Notes: generated from the sequence alone by a model not told the origin. A stretch of DNA of 64,000 bases from Pseudoalteromonas peptidolytica (GCF_012641745.1 NZ_WEHZ01000002.1:186001-250000), one strand, 5' to 3'; shown: positions 44,678 through 53,840, counted from the stretch's first letter. Translations and numbers: made by a program.

Positions 44678-45607
44678 TTAGATCACTTTATGTAAACTCT
44701 TTTTATACCGTTTTTGTTCCGCCTTGAAAGCGTGCTTTGCTATCCATTTTGCTATTTTTTGCATTAAAACTGGTGGAAAATCATGCCCCATGCCATTGAC
44801 TAATTTGAGTTTTGATTTTCGGATACGCGTTGCAGTTTGTAACCCTGAAGTGATAGGGAAAATGGGATCATCCGTACCGTGGATGACAAGTGTTGGCGCT
44901 TTGATTTGTGATAAAGCATGTTGGCGAAAACGGCCTGCTATTACTGCTGTGAGTTGGCGTTTAAACCCTTCAGGGCTATGGGCGCGCTCAATATTTTGCT
45001 TTGCGAGTTGGTGAAGTGTCATTTCATCTTGTGGGTAGGCGGGGCTTCCAATCAGTTTGTTGAGCTTGATATTATACTGTACAGCTGATTGTCGGCAGTT
45101 TGGTTTAGGCCTTGCCTTGGCGAGCTGTAACATCACTTTGAGGTTAGAAAAAGTAAACTGAGGATACGCCGAAGTTGACATAATAGACGTTAAGCTCACT
45201 ACCTTTTTTCTGTGTTTGGCCGCAACTATTTGCGCAATCATTCCCCCCATGGACGCACCAACTAGATGTGCGCGCTTTATCTTTAAACTTTTCATGAGTC
45301 CTATTACATCTGACGCCATATCGTCTAAGGTGTAGGGAATATGAGCGTGGATCGGAAGTTTTTTACTGAGTATTGTTCTGATCACGTTAGGTGAGCCTAG
45401 GCTATCTAAATGGCTTGATAAACCGCAGTCTCTGTTATCAAATCGGATCACGCGAAACCCTTTGTTTACAAGTCCAAAGTACAACTCATCTGGCCATACA
45501 GTCATTTGTGCACCAAGACCCATGATAAGAATGATGACAGGTGCGCATCGCTCTCCTTCGTCTTGGTAATGTAATTCAACCCCGGTTGCTATCTTAATAT
45601 TGGTCAT
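44678..45607 (-). CDS. Alpha/beta-hydrolase fold protein
   Basis: A 309-residue hydrolase started at the ATG at 45607. The order of motifs is standard: oxyanion-loop LIMGLGAQM, FDNRDCGLSS, the nucleophile elbow GASMGG near residue 118, a cap region about 150-220, the acid in HGTDDPIFP near 255, and catalytic His in MGHDFPP near 284. The ATGVELHYQDEGE start resembles esterase/lipase or haloalkane-dehalogenase-like enzymes; substrate cannot be told. No signal peptide, so cytoplasmic. Confidence 0.85.
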   Translation of the reverse strand: MTNIKIATGVELHYQDEGERCAPVIILIMGLGAQMTVWPDELYFGLVNKGFRVIRFDNRDCGLSSHLDSLGSPNVIRTILSKKLPIHAHIPYTLDDMASDVIGLMKSLKIKRAHLVGASMGGMIAQIVAAKHRKKVVSLTSIMSTSAYPQFTFSNLKVMLQLAKARPKPNCRQSAVQYNIKLNKLIGSPAYPQDEMTLHQLAKQNIERAHSPEGFKRQLTAVIAGRFRQHALSQIKAPTLVIHGTDDPIFPITSGLQTATRIRKSKLKLVNGMGHDFPPVLMQKIAKWIAKHAFKAEQKRYKKSLHKVI

Positions 45608-45850
45608 TATCACAAATAGATTGGGTGGCCTTTTGCACTAAAGTTAAGTATAGGCATGACAACTGCGGTTATACCATTTTTACTTAACCTAGTTGCTATA
45701 CTTTTCTATCAGCAGCTAAAAATATTTGTTGTCAAAGCATTGCGCTTTAACTGCGTTAGGTTATTATCCGTGCAGTGTCTACCGTGCTTATCTAGACCAC
45801 AGTAGGCTTATTAATTTCGTTTCTATTTATACATTTATTCGGAGTGGATA

Positions 45851-46033
45851 ATGACTAAAAAAAGTAAGATTCAACATGCTCATCAGCGTGGTGAAATTAA
45901 AGATAATGCACTAAAAGCGTTGGTAACCAGCCCCTTGTTCAGAGCAAAAACCGAGAAGAGCAAAAAGGGAAAAGGCAGCTATCAACGCAGCGCAAAACAC
46001 AAAGGCCAAGAGCCTTACCTTAAGGCAGCCTGA
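45851..46033 (+). CDS. arfA: Alternative ribosome-rescue factor ArfA
   Basis: A 60-residue protein carrying the ArfA core: GEIKDNALKALVTSPLFRAK followed by the basic KSKKGKGSY, with Lys/His-rich C-terminus. ArfA recruits RF2 to ribosomes stalled on mRNAs without a stop, as a backup to tmRNA. The E. coli gene is controlled by an mRNA hairpin before the stop, so that functional ArfA is made only when tmRNA fails. Here a GCCTTA/TAAGGC hairpin lies at 46012-46026, five bases before the TGA, which fits that scheme. CGGAGTGG precedes the ATG. Confidence 0.88.
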   Translation: MTKKSKIQHAHQRGEIKDNALKALVTSPLFRAKTEKSKKGKGSYQRSAKHKGQEPYLKAA

Positions 46034-46053
46034 GCTTTAAGATAAGGTTTTTT
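46012..46053 (+). terminator. Overlapping hairpins at the 3' end of arfA
   Basis: Two exclusive structures: GCCTTA (46012-46017) with TAAGGC (46021-46026), inside the coding region; or ACCTTA..GGC (46017-46026) with GC..TAAGGT (46034-46048) followed by six T, which puts the TGA stop in the loop of a terminator. The first could be an RNase III or pausing site, the second ends transcription. Confidence 0.55.
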
Positions 46054-46202
46054 GCCGATACATTTGTATGTCATGTGTGATTAAATTGTTGATATCAGTT
46101 GTTGGGTGTTGGGCATATACCGCCCGGTACTACCTCAAATTGCCACCTTTTGTCTCCCATGACTAAACGATAGGATGTTGAATAGTATAGTTGTTACCGC
46201 TG

Positions 46203-46382
46203 TTATGCTTTTGCTTCTACAGGTTGTGTGTCGTCAAATAGACGCAGGGCAGCAAACTCATCGTCAACTACTACGTGCTCGTAGCTGAACCAATATCTTG
46301 TAGTGACAAACAAGCCACTAAGCACAAGCCAAAATTGTCCCGTATTAGTAGTGCAATCCATAAAATAGGCTGTTATCGCCAT
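46203..46382 (-). CDS. Possible small membrane-associated protein
   Basis: From the ATG at 46382 the frame gives 59 residues with one hydrophobic stretch (FWLVLSGLFVTTRYWF) and an acidic tail (VVVDDEFAALRLFDDTQPVE). The ribosome-binding site is weak. No family recognised; may or may not be expressed. Confidence 0.35.
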   Translation of the reverse strand: MAITAYFMDCTTNTGQFWLVLSGLFVTTRYWFSYEHVVVDDEFAALRLFDDTQPVEAKA

Positions 46383-46469
46383 AATCAAGTGTAAAGCACG
46401 TATTGAAGGCTTGGAATGTGAAGCTTGCGGCGCAGGGTGTCCCCCGCGCCATCACGTTAGTTTATGAAG

Positions 46470-47219
46470 TTAAAGTTCTACGTTTTGCCATTTTAAAAGT
46501 AGCTTTAAGGTCGACCCACCTATACTCCCTGCTTCTGATAGCCCATAATGGATCATAGCCGCGTTTTGGTATGATAATGATATACCCAAGAGATAGTCTT
46601 TGACACCGTCTTGACACTCTGTTTCTTCATCACCATCATAATCTGAGCATTGTAAGTATAAGCCATCAATTAACGGCACAAAATAAGAGTCAAAGTGATC
46701 AGATAAGTCAACTAAGTATGACTCGATTAGCAGTTTCGAAGCATGCTCCACTGCTGCTAACGTACTTGCTTGATCCCAACAACGCTGCCACACTCTCGGG
46801 TAATCAACTTCTTTGTTTTCTAATAAAGTAATAAACTCATCATAGCTGCCATTGATGTCGAGCATTACTTGTGTGTCGTCATAACTCGTGCAATTTTGAG
46901 GGTTATTGATCGTATCAAAAATGGTGACTTTTAACTTTGAATTGTAACTAGTTCGGGCGGGATTATATGATGAGGATAATCTTTTCCAGAGCGGCAAAAG
47001 TGTGCCTAAACGTACCGGATAAAAATCATGGTCAATTGCTACTCCTTTCTCATCAAGCCAATGAACAATATCTAACGCTTCTCGATAGCGGCCAGACTCA
47101 TATAAGTAATTAGCTTCATCTAGCTTTGCTTGTAGTTGCTGGTTGATGTCGTTGGCGTGTGCAAAACCGCTAAGCGCGCTGGTGATAATAAAAGCGCCGG
47201 TGGTTAACAGTTTTTTCAT
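46470..47219 (-). CDS. Secreted protein of unknown function
   Basis: A 249-residue protein with a good signal peptide (MKKLLTTGAFIITSALSGF, cut after AHA). Residues 28-60 form a TPR-like helical pair (LDEANYLYESGRYREALDI). Four cysteines in the mature part (QNC, QRCWD, LQCSDY, TECQDG) suggest disulfides in the periplasm. AGGAGTAG stands before the ATG. I know no family; a cell-envelope role is the most that can be said. Confidence 0.7.
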   Translation of the reverse strand: MKKLLTTGAFIITSALSGFAHANDINQQLQAKLDEANYLYESGRYREALDIVHWLDEKGVAIDHDFYPVRLGTLLPLWKRLSSSYNPARTSYNSKLKVTIFDTINNPQNCTSYDDTQVMLDINGSYDEFITLLENKEVDYPRVWQRCWDQASTLAAVEHASKLLIESYLVDLSDHFDSYFVPLIDGLYLQCSDYDGDEETECQDGVKDYLLGISLSYQNAAMIHYGLSEAGSIGGSTLKLLLKWQNVEL

Positions 47220-47349
47220 TTTGCTCTACTCCTTAGTAAAAAATGAATGGGTAGTTCTCTACCACAATTAGGATTGCTTGCGTGAGGTATTGAGATTCCT
47301 TCCACGTTGCAAGCAAATATATAGAGCAAAATATGCACCAAAATTATGA

Positions 47350-47535
47350 TTAAGGTGTTTTTGTTTTCCAATGGCGATTACGACTTAAAACGAAGAGTCC
47401 AGCAGGTGTAGACTTACTGCAAAAGAACATAGAAGTTAAATTGCAAGTCCATAAAGAAATTAAATCAGCTAATGTCAATCGGACATCTGCCGCTAACTTC
47501 AATGTAAATACAGTTGGAGGAATAGTTTCCTCCAT
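47350..47535 (-). other. Open frame of doubtful coding status
   Basis: 61 codons without a convincing ribosome-binding site. The opposite strand of the same stretch has an open frame without a start codon (ending at a TAG near 47558), so this may be a decayed gene or repeat. The remaining parts of 47220-47553 hold the promoter of the secreted-protein gene only. Confidence 0.2.
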
Positions 47536-47553
47536 TCAGCTAGTTCAGCTCAC

Positions 47554-48108
47554 TTAGCTTGAAACGAGGCAACGGACACTGGGGGTTTCACCAGGTTCGA
47601 TGATATTAATATTGACCTCTGTTAAGTCGCCTATTATAGGTTTTAGCGCCTTATCAAAACGATTTGCTGCGGCTTCGATTTTTTCGGCATAGTCACCAAT
47701 AGCATCAAAACTGTCGCTATGATTTTCAATTATTGCTTCAATCTGCTTGGCCTTTTCTTCTTGTTTAGCCAATAACGCTTTATTGATCACAAGTTGACTG
47801 TCGTCTTCTCGTATAGCTTCTATACTAATGGCCTCTATTTCTTTGCTCAGCAGTGTAAGCTTGTCCTCAATATCTCTTATTGGTAACTCTTTAGCTGACA
47901 TGTCACGCTCTGCCGCTTTAAGTGCTTTATATGCACCAACCTGCTCGGAGTCCATGGTGTGTTTGATTATTGGGATACAGTCTTGGTAAGCGATAAGCTG
48001 ATAGCTGCCTTGTGTTTGCACCTCAGTTGGATTTGCTTTGGAGTAGCCAACGCAGGCACTCAACGCCAGTGTTACCGAAATAATGAGTATTGATTTTGTG
48101 GTTTTCAT
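47554..48108 (-). CDS. Predicted lipoprotein, coiled-coil, function unknown
   Basis: I set the start at the ATG at 48108 (GAGGTG at six bases), which gives 184 residues with a lipoprotein signal peptide (ISVTLALSAC, lipobox LSAC). The mature protein is mostly helical with long charged segments (KLTLLSKEIEAISIEAIRED, AKQEEKAKQIEAIIENH), likely a coiled coil. Two further cysteines (YQDC, VRCL) may pair. The longer frame upstream is not protein-like. No family recognised. Confidence 0.7.
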   Translation of the reverse strand: MKTTKSILIISVTLALSACVGYSKANPTEVQTQGSYQLIAYQDCIPIIKHTMDSEQVGAYKALKAAERDMSAKELPIRDIEDKLTLLSKEIEAISIEAIREDDSQLVINKALLAKQEEKAKQIEAIIENHSDSFDAIGDYAEKIEAAANRFDKALKPIIGDLTEVNINIIEPGETPSVRCLVSS

Positions 48109-48225
48109 AAGCACCTCAAAGGGAAAAGTCTGATGTACAGAATTAGTCGTGGTACAGTTTGAAAAGGTTGATTTTAGATGTGCAAGTATTAGTAACAAAA
48201 TATGAATCGGGCAGTGAGCTTAGGG

Positions 48226-48960
48226 TTATTGACCACTCTTATCGGGTGCTTGGCCTTGGTGCTGTGCAATTTCTTCGGCGTATTTGGCTTTAACTAGTTC
48301 AACATAATGGTTGAGGTTTTTATCAGGGCTAACAGCATAGGTCAGCTCATTTTTATTTATCGCAGTGATACGATCCAAACGAAACTCGCGGTAGTCGCTG
48401 CGTAATTGACAAAATGCGATGAGTGTCCACTTACCACCCCAATAGACTAATCCAAGTGGCTCGATAACGCGCTGAGAGTGTTGCTGTAAGGCATCTTTAT
48501 AGTCAAGGGTTACACATCGCTGAGTTTCGATGGCCGCTCTGAGCTTGGCACTAAACGATTGCTGTTGTGGCCCATGTTTAAAGCTAGATACCAAATAGGG
48601 AGAGTGTTCGTGTTGTTGCTTAAGATGCGCAGGTAGTACAGCTTCTATCTTGGCAATGGCTGATTTTGCATGGGCGCTTAGTTCGGGATCCGTCCAAGCA
48701 CTGACCATTTTACTGCCAAGCAAGAGTGCTGTTAATTCGTCATAACTAAACATCATAGGAGGAAGCGGGTAATCGGCAATGACATAGCCGATACCAGCTT
48801 CCCCTTCAATTGGCACGCCAGAACTTTGTAAGTCCTGAATATCGCGATAAATCGTACGCTCCGATACGCTAAAGTGAGCGGCTAACGATTTGGCTGTTAC
48901 AGCTAATCGCCGACCCTTGAGCAAATTCACTAGCTGGAAGAGGCGTTCGGATTTATGCAC
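48226..48960 (-). CDS. YafY-type HTH/WYL-domain transcriptional regulator
   Basis: A 244-residue regulator: HTH_11 winged helix at the N-terminus (RLFQLVNLLKGRRLAVTAKSL near 5-25, SERTIYRDIQDLQSSG near 33-48) and a WYL domain at about 140-215 (KWTLIAFCQLRSDYREFRLDRI, shown in part). WYL domains bind small nucleic-acid or nucleotide ligands. The neighbouring 105-residue ABM-like gene is upstream on the same strand (28 bp), so the regulator is probably its operon partner. Confidence 0.87.
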   Translation of the reverse strand: MHKSERLFQLVNLLKGRRLAVTAKSLAAHFSVSERTIYRDIQDLQSSGVPIEGEAGIGYVIADYPLPPMMFSYDELTALLLGSKMVSAWTDPELSAHAKSAIAKIEAVLPAHLKQQHEHSPYLVSSFKHGPQQQSFSAKLRAAIETQRCVTLDYKDALQQHSQRVIEPLGLVYWGGKWTLIAFCQLRSDYREFRLDRITAINKNELTYAVSPDKNLNHYVELVKAKYAEEIAQHQGQAPDKSGQ

Positions 48961-48988
48961 GAATTTTCCTTTTTAAAAGATGTAGTGC

Positions 48989-49306
48989 TTATCCACTACA
49001 TTGAGTTTGAGTGACGATATGGCTTCGACTAATGGAGACACTTTCACTGTTTGTATACAGCATTAGTCGCTTACATACTTCAGTGGTTGGGAATTGTTCA
49101 GATACTGCTTGCGCATGTGCTAATGATTGCCAATAGAATACATCGATATATTCATCGGTTTGGTCATCTTTACTGAGTGACCGATATAGCAGCCCAGGCT
49201 GTTGCTCAATCCATGGAGCAAAGTCAGTGTTAACACGCATTAAATCCTGCTCTGTTGCGCTAATAGCTAATTTAAATTTTACGATCTCTACGATATGTTG
49301 TTGCAT
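48989..49306 (-). CDS. ABM-like dimeric alpha/beta-barrel protein
   Basis: A 105-residue protein with the alternating strand-helix pattern of the dimeric ferredoxin-like/antibiotic-biosynthesis-monooxygenase fold: VEIVKFKLAIS, a helix, PGLLYRSLSKDD, EYIDVFYWQSLAHAQAV. AGGAGACG precedes the ATG. Proteins of this type include small monooxygenases and stress proteins; the active-site residues cannot be judged. Followed by the WYL regulator gene. Confidence 0.65.
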   Translation of the reverse strand: MQQHIVEIVKFKLAISATEQDLMRVNTDFAPWIEQQPGLLYRSLSKDDQTDEYIDVFYWQSLAHAQAVSEQFPTTEVCKRLMLYTNSESVSISRSHIVTQTQCSG

Positions 49307-49484
49307 AGTACGTCTCCTATTAAGTTCGTAGAGCAGTAAATCATGGGGCTGTGTCAGGGAGTGTCAGTAGTGTTCAAATATACAGTATTATAGATAAGAT
49401 ACCAAACATGTACTGATATACACTATGAGTGACTAGGTTCAAACTATATCGAGTCGTCAAGTTCTATTAAACAGGAGTTGCACA

Positions 49485-49883
49485 ATGGATCATCAACAAG
49501 TACATGATTACTTACTAGCCAAGCCTTGTACCAGTGTAAGTCAGCCTTTTGGTGAAGGTGTTGATGTGTATAAAGTAAAGGACAGAATGTTTGCGACGTT
49601 GGCGCTTGGTAAAATGGGTAAAGAAGATGACGAGCATCGCCATTGGCGCGTAAATCTCAAATGCGATCCTGATGAAGCACAAGCGCTGCGAGATATTTTT
49701 AGTGCGGTGTTACCGGGTTACCACATGAATAAAAAACTTTGGAACACGGTGATGCTTGATGGATCCATTCCAACTGGAGAACTTGAACGGATGATGGATA
49801 ACTCATTTCACCTTGTGGTCGAAAAAATGCCGAAAAAATGCCGAAAAAACAGCAAAAAGATATATGGGGTTGAACATAGCTAG
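49485..49883 (+). CDS. MmcQ/YjbR-family protein with a frameshifted C-terminus
   Basis: A 132-residue DNA-binding-like protein of the YjbR family (cyaY-like fold): VHDYLLAKPCTSVSQPFGEG, VYKVKDRMFATL, VNLKCDP and MNKKLWNTVML. GGAGTTGCACA precedes the ATG. Near the 3' end the 11-bp unit ATGCCGAAAAA occurs twice in tandem (49827-49848). Removing one unit restores the frame MPKKQQKDIWG-stop, which is a more natural end; the present end (MPKKCRKNSKKIYGVEHS) therefore looks like the result of a recent duplication. The core fold is unaffected. Confidence 0.85.
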   Translation: MDHQQVHDYLLAKPCTSVSQPFGEGVDVYKVKDRMFATLALGKMGKEDDEHRHWRVNLKCDPDEAQALRDIFSAVLPGYHMNKKLWNTVMLDGSIPTGELERMMDNSFHLVVEKMPKKCRKNSKKIYGVEHS

Positions 49884-49886
49884 CTA

Positions 49887-50474
49887 TCAGTGCAGTTCAC
49901 CCTGAACATCACTGATATGTGCAATGAGCTGTGGGAAGAAGGTGTTGAACCCGCTTTCAAGTTCTTGATAATGCTTGTTTATGTCAGCTTCGCTGCCTGT
50001 AAATTGGTTAGCAAAACGAATGCGCCTTGCAATGTTATCCAGCGCCAGACCAACACCTGAAACAGACTCATAAGTTGCAAACCAGTCATGTGTTGTCATT
50101 GCCGTTACAACGCGCTGCATGTTGGTTGGCATAGCACCTAAACTGTCTTGGAGTAAGGCGAAGCGGCTACGTTTGAATTGATGTAGAGGTGTTGTATGAA
50201 AGCTGTCCCAATACTTAATTAAAAAATGGTCATACAATACGTCTATGGCTATCCCTGCAAAGCGACGGCGTGATGGCGAAAAAAGTTGTTTCGCAGCTCT
50301 GGTTATTGCATGACTATCAGTGAACTTATCGACTTGAATGTGGGTTTTCAGACCTTGCTGCACAGCGTTTGGCAGCATCTTTACATCAACACCTTTTTGA
50401 AAGTCGCCAAGTAGATTACCAAAGCATGATGCGCCTGTGGGTTTAGCAAAGTACAAGTGCGCCAAATAGTTCAT
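49887..50474 (-). CDS. acpH: Acyl carrier protein phosphodiesterase AcpH
   Basis: Removes the phosphopantetheine arm from holo-ACP. The start is placed at the ATG at 50474 (MNYLAHLYFAK), giving 195 residues like E. coli AcpH (193); the upstream extension is not conserved. Seen: GNLLGDFQKGVD, THIQVDKFTDSH and AIDVLYDHFLIKYW, the HD-like metal-binding pattern of the family. Ends three bases after the YjbR-like gene, in convergent orientation. Confidence 0.9.
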   Translation of the reverse strand: MNYLAHLYFAKPTGASCFGNLLGDFQKGVDVKMLPNAVQQGLKTHIQVDKFTDSHAITRAAKQLFSPSRRRFAGIAIDVLYDHFLIKYWDSFHTTPLHQFKRSRFALLQDSLGAMPTNMQRVVTAMTTHDWFATYESVSGVGLALDNIARRIRFANQFTGSEADINKHYQELESGFNTFFPQLIAHISDVQGELH

Positions 50475-50635
50475 GGAAGCCTTCTCAGTTATGTTGCTGT
50501 GAACAGGGTAACTCATTGAGCCGGATTTAAGAAGATAAGAGGGGGTTAATTCAGTCAGGGGCAATCTACGTTAGATTAAGCTGGGGTCATAACATAATCT
50601 GAGTTTCAGGTTCCACCGTAAACAGGGAGCGCATA

Positions 50636-51217
50636 ATGGCAGTTAAGACTAAATTGAAGCAAAAGACTAAGCGACTGGTCGAATCAAAAAATATGCTTAA
50701 CGGGCTCACCGTTGCATCCTTTTTAGAGTCAACTATCGTGCCCATTCCCCTCGAGGCAGTGATGGTGCCGCTGATGCAAGCAAGGCGAGAAAAGCTGTGG
50801 CTAATTGCGCTAATGGCGACAGTTGGATGTGTGATTGGTGCCCTATTTGGTTATGCATTGGGTTATTATTTATTTGATGTAGTGGGGGATTCTGTTATTG
50901 AGCTGCTGTCGAGTCAGTCTCAATTTGAGCAAGTGAAAGCGCAGATGCAAAGTCAGGGATTTTGGTTTGTGCTGACCTTAGGCATAGCACCAATACCGTT
51001 TCAGATTGCCATGTTAGCAGCAGGTGCTACTAAATTTTCACTCTTACAATTTCTAATTGCAACTTGTATTGCCCGTTCACTGCGCTATTTTGGTTTGGCG
51101 GCGGTCGTTTACTTTGCAGGTGATCAGGCAGAAAAGCTAATCAAAAAGCATAAAATAAAAGCCGTTATTTTTACAACGGCTATGGTGCTGTTGGCTTGGT
51201 GGATAGCCAGTCGTTAA
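50636..51217 (+). CDS. VTT/SNARE-associated-domain membrane protein (YqaA-like)
   Basis: A 193-residue protein with a basic N-terminus and about five hydrophobic segments. ASFLESTIVPIPLEAVMVPLM near 28-48 and LTLGIAPIPFQIAMLAAGATKF (in part) near 118-138 are the paired re-entrant loop motifs of VTT/DedA proteins, which move lipids across membranes or use proton gradients. The short length and motif spacing point to the YqaA-like branch. GGGAGCGCATA before the ATG. Confidence 0.82.
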   Translation: MAVKTKLKQKTKRLVESKNMLNGLTVASFLESTIVPIPLEAVMVPLMQARREKLWLIALMATVGCVIGALFGYALGYYLFDVVGDSVIELLSSQSQFEQVKAQMQSQGFWFVLTLGIAPIPFQIAMLAAGATKFSLLQFLIATCIARSLRYFGLAAVVYFAGDQAEKLIKKHKIKAVIFTTAMVLLAWWIASR

Positions 51218-51220
51218 TCA

Positions 51221-52279
51221 TTAATGCTTTCGATATAAAAATTTAGACTCATGTTGTGAGCGCGCAAACATCAAAAAATCATTGCTTAATGTCAATGGGG
51301 TTGATGCGAGCGTTTTATACTGCTGATAAAAATTATTTGGAACGTCGGCGCGTTTCAATAATGTGAGCGCGGCTTTTCCCTTTTGTGCATACTCTCTGTA
51401 ATCTTTGGACTTATTTAGCAGTTGAATATAAGCAAGGTAAAAAGGCTCAAACTCGGCATGTCTTGCAGAGCCTGTCTGCTTTAACATGAGATCAATGTTG
51501 TACAGCAGCTCGCTTTGGTGCTGCATTGTCTCAATTAACTTATTTTGATCTTGGCGGATCATTGAAGCTACTACTCGCTCCTCAAAGTTATTAAGCTGCT
51601 CTGTCACTGTGTGGTGGAGCCGTACAAATTGCTCTGCATGTCGCTTACTCAATTGTTGTTGGAGGTTGCGCAACAGCACACTTTCCTGTTTGCCCAACAG
51701 ATTAATCTGAGCTCTCGCTTCTGCCAGCACCGTTTGGTAAGCTAATTTGTCCCTGTTGTCTTCTGGGATCGCCTCAATCTGCTTTTTGATTGCTTGAATA
51801 TGCGTGTTGATCAGCGAGAGTTTTTCATTAACTTCAATAATGTTCCACTTACTGGGTGGTTGGTTAAAAAAACCATGAAGTGTCATTTTTTCTTGGCTAG
51901 CTTGTGTGTGTAGTTTCACCAATACATCGATCAATTCAGTCAGTGGGTAATCTGTAGATAATGCGCGCAGTAAATTATCCGCTTGTAGTGAGTTATTAAT
52001 ACTTTTTGATTGTGCCGCTTTTATTTGAGCCGTAACGATATCTGCGCTTTCATAAGCTGTTTTTGCATCTAATAGCAAAGCAAAAGCCTGTTGTGTTTCT
52101 TCGTATACCGCTTGCCATGTGGCGCTATCGTACCCACTGAGCGTTTTAAGTGCATTTGCCTGTGCTTCTATGTCTCTTTGTTGTTGGGCATGGTTAAGCG
52201 CGTGTTCGGTTTTTGTTATTTCGGCCGGTGTACAAGCCACGAGCGCTGCGAAACAAAGGGCAGGGAGTAGTTGCTTCAT
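51221..52279 (-). CDS. Predicted lipoprotein with long helical domain, function unknown
   Basis: A 352-residue protein with a lipoprotein signal (MKQLLPALCFAALVAC, lipobox LVAC). The remainder is almost wholly helical, rich in Gln, Leu and Ala, with long amphipathic runs (for example HALNHAQQQRDIEAQANAL and QIKAAQSKSINNSLQADNLL). It resembles proteins spanning or bracing the periplasm but matches no family I know. It follows the TPR-sulfotransferase and TonB-receptor genes on the same strand (gap 65 bp) and may belong to that set. Confidence 0.68.
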   Translation of the reverse strand: MKQLLPALCFAALVACTPAEITKTEHALNHAQQQRDIEAQANALKTLSGYDSATWQAVYEETQQAFALLLDAKTAYESADIVTAQIKAAQSKSINNSLQADNLLRALSTDYPLTELIDVLVKLHTQASQEKMTLHGFFNQPPSKWNIIEVNEKLSLINTHIQAIKKQIEAIPEDNRDKLAYQTVLAEARAQINLLGKQESVLLRNLQQQLSKRHAEQFVRLHHTVTEQLNNFEERVVASMIRQDQNKLIETMQHQSELLYNIDLMLKQTGSARHAEFEPFYLAYIQLLNKSKDYREYAQKGKAALTLLKRADVPNNFYQQYKTLASTPLTLSNDFLMFARSQHESKFLYRKH

Positions 52280-52343
52280 GTCGTTATTGTTTTGTATTCC
52301 TTTTTCCTAACGTTAGCATCATCACCGTAACGGAGCAATATTC

Positions 52344-53828
52344 CTAAATCGGGTATGTATTTCGATATTTGCCTACACTGGAGTTATTTAATGGCTGTCT
52401 GATCTGCATTTTGCTGGCTGTTGCTGAGTAATAACCCTGCTTATAAAAGTGAAGTGCATTGTCTTGCCAATCCAATTCGAGAAAGTGACAAAGCGATTGC
52501 ATAGTCAATCGGGGCGCTTCTACTAGCGATTCATAATTCACCAATTTAATTTGAGTCGGATGCTTTTGTGTGGCTTTTTGCAAAAACGCATAAGTATCAT
52601 CATACATAGTTTGAATATCTTGTATCCGGTACGAGTAGCAATGAAAGGGGCTGCTCGTTTGATAGAGTTGACGGAAGTTTGCGATACAAGTATCTGTTCT
52701 GTCTCGCTTCATCACGACAAACTTTGCGCGTGGAAACGCCTTAGCAAGCAAATCGATAAAGAAAAAATGAAATGGCTGTTTGTCTATAAAACGTTTGTCA
52801 CCATCAACGGATTGCGCGCTAAAGAGACGATATTGCTCAATGGCGTTAGCCTCTTCATAGGCGCGGCTGAGGTGTTGAATATTGCTGTTATAATCATGAC
52901 AAAATCTAAGTGCTTGAGGCAATATACTGGTCTCTCCCAGTGGCTGTAACAGCAGTTGCGCTAAAATTTGCTCCATCAGACTGGTGCCTGAGCGCGGCAG
53001 CCCAACGACAAATATTGGTGCAAGTGACCGCTCTGGTGCAAATTCAATAGGTTTGTCGAGAAGTTTACTAAGTGCTTGAAAGTAATCCGTCATCTGTTTA
53101 GGTGAATAGGAAATCTCAGCACTGATCGCTTGCTTACTGGCAATAAAGCTTTGCCATGCCTTGGGATAATTTTCTTGCTTTTCGTATTCGAGTGCCAGTG
53201 CATGGTGAAGCCGCTGTAATGCAAGTGGTGTAGTTTGCGCTGTTATCTCAGTAGCTAATTGAGTGATGCGAGTCGGTGCTAATTCCACAGGAGCAAGCTC
53301 TGAGTAGGCTAACTGGCACTTTGCATTACTTGAGTTTGCTTGCACTAAAGAGGCAAGCAGCGTCCGCGCTTGAGCTAATTCACCAGACATTTTCAAGTGT
53401 ATTGCATAGTTTATCGCGATTTCAGGGCTGTGCGGTGCGTGTGTGTAGGCACGGTTAAAATGCCAACCAGCGTCAGTATATTGATTTAATCTCAGTAAGA
53501 TATTTGCAAGCGTATCGTGCTCTGACCCCGACAATTGTGTGCAGCCTAGCAAATGCTGTATATAGCGCTTTGCAGCTGATGGTGATTGTGTAAACAGCGC
53601 AAGTTTGGCAGCGCTCAGAGAATAAAGGGCACAGGGAAATAAACTTAAGCACTTATCGTAAATTTTTTGCGCTTTATTGAGGTTGCCAAGAGTCATATTC
53701 AACTCGGCCAATAAAGCGTACGCTTGGTGGTCATTGGCATTGGTATTGATGCGAGCGACTAATGCGTGATGCGCTACTTGAAATTGGCGCTGTTGAATGT
53801 AGCTTTGGATCTGATTGTATGGTGTCAT
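52344..53828 (-). CDS. TPR-repeat sulfotransferase-family protein
   Basis: A 494-residue protein. Residues 1-240 form TPR repeats (ALLAELNMTLGNLNKAQKIY, LRLNQYTDAGWHFNRAY), the rest a sulfotransferase domain starting with the PAPS phosphate loop GLPRSGTSLMEQIL near 270 and containing the 3'-phosphate-binding VVMKRDRTDTCIANFR. The acceptor is unknown. A TTG at 53840 is an alternative start, directly beside the hairpin at 53841-53864; neither start has a good ribosome-binding site. It follows a TonB receptor gene, a pairing often seen in marine and aquatic proteobacteria. Confidence 0.85.
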   Translation of the reverse strand: MTPYNQIQSYIQQRQFQVAHHALVARINTNANDHQAYALLAELNMTLGNLNKAQKIYDKCLSLFPCALYSLSAAKLALFTQSPSAAKRYIQHLLGCTQLSGSEHDTLANILLRLNQYTDAGWHFNRAYTHAPHSPEIAINYAIHLKMSGELAQARTLLASLVQANSSNAKCQLAYSELAPVELAPTRITQLATEITAQTTPLALQRLHHALALEYEKQENYPKAWQSFIASKQAISAEISYSPKQMTDYFQALSKLLDKPIEFAPERSLAPIFVVGLPRSGTSLMEQILAQLLLQPLGETSILPQALRFCHDYNSNIQHLSRAYEEANAIEQYRLFSAQSVDGDKRFIDKQPFHFFFIDLLAKAFPRAKFVVMKRDRTDTCIANFRQLYQTSSPFHCYSYRIQDIQTMYDDTYAFLQKATQKHPTQIKLVNYESLVEAPRLTMQSLCHFLELDWQDNALHFYKQGYYSATASKMQIRQPLNNSSVGKYRNTYPI

Positions 53829-53840
53829 CGCAATATACAA

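Noticed and set aside
46429..46450. GC-rich hairpin after the secreted-protein gene as a terminator
   Set aside because: No T-tract on either strand, so termination cannot be supported.
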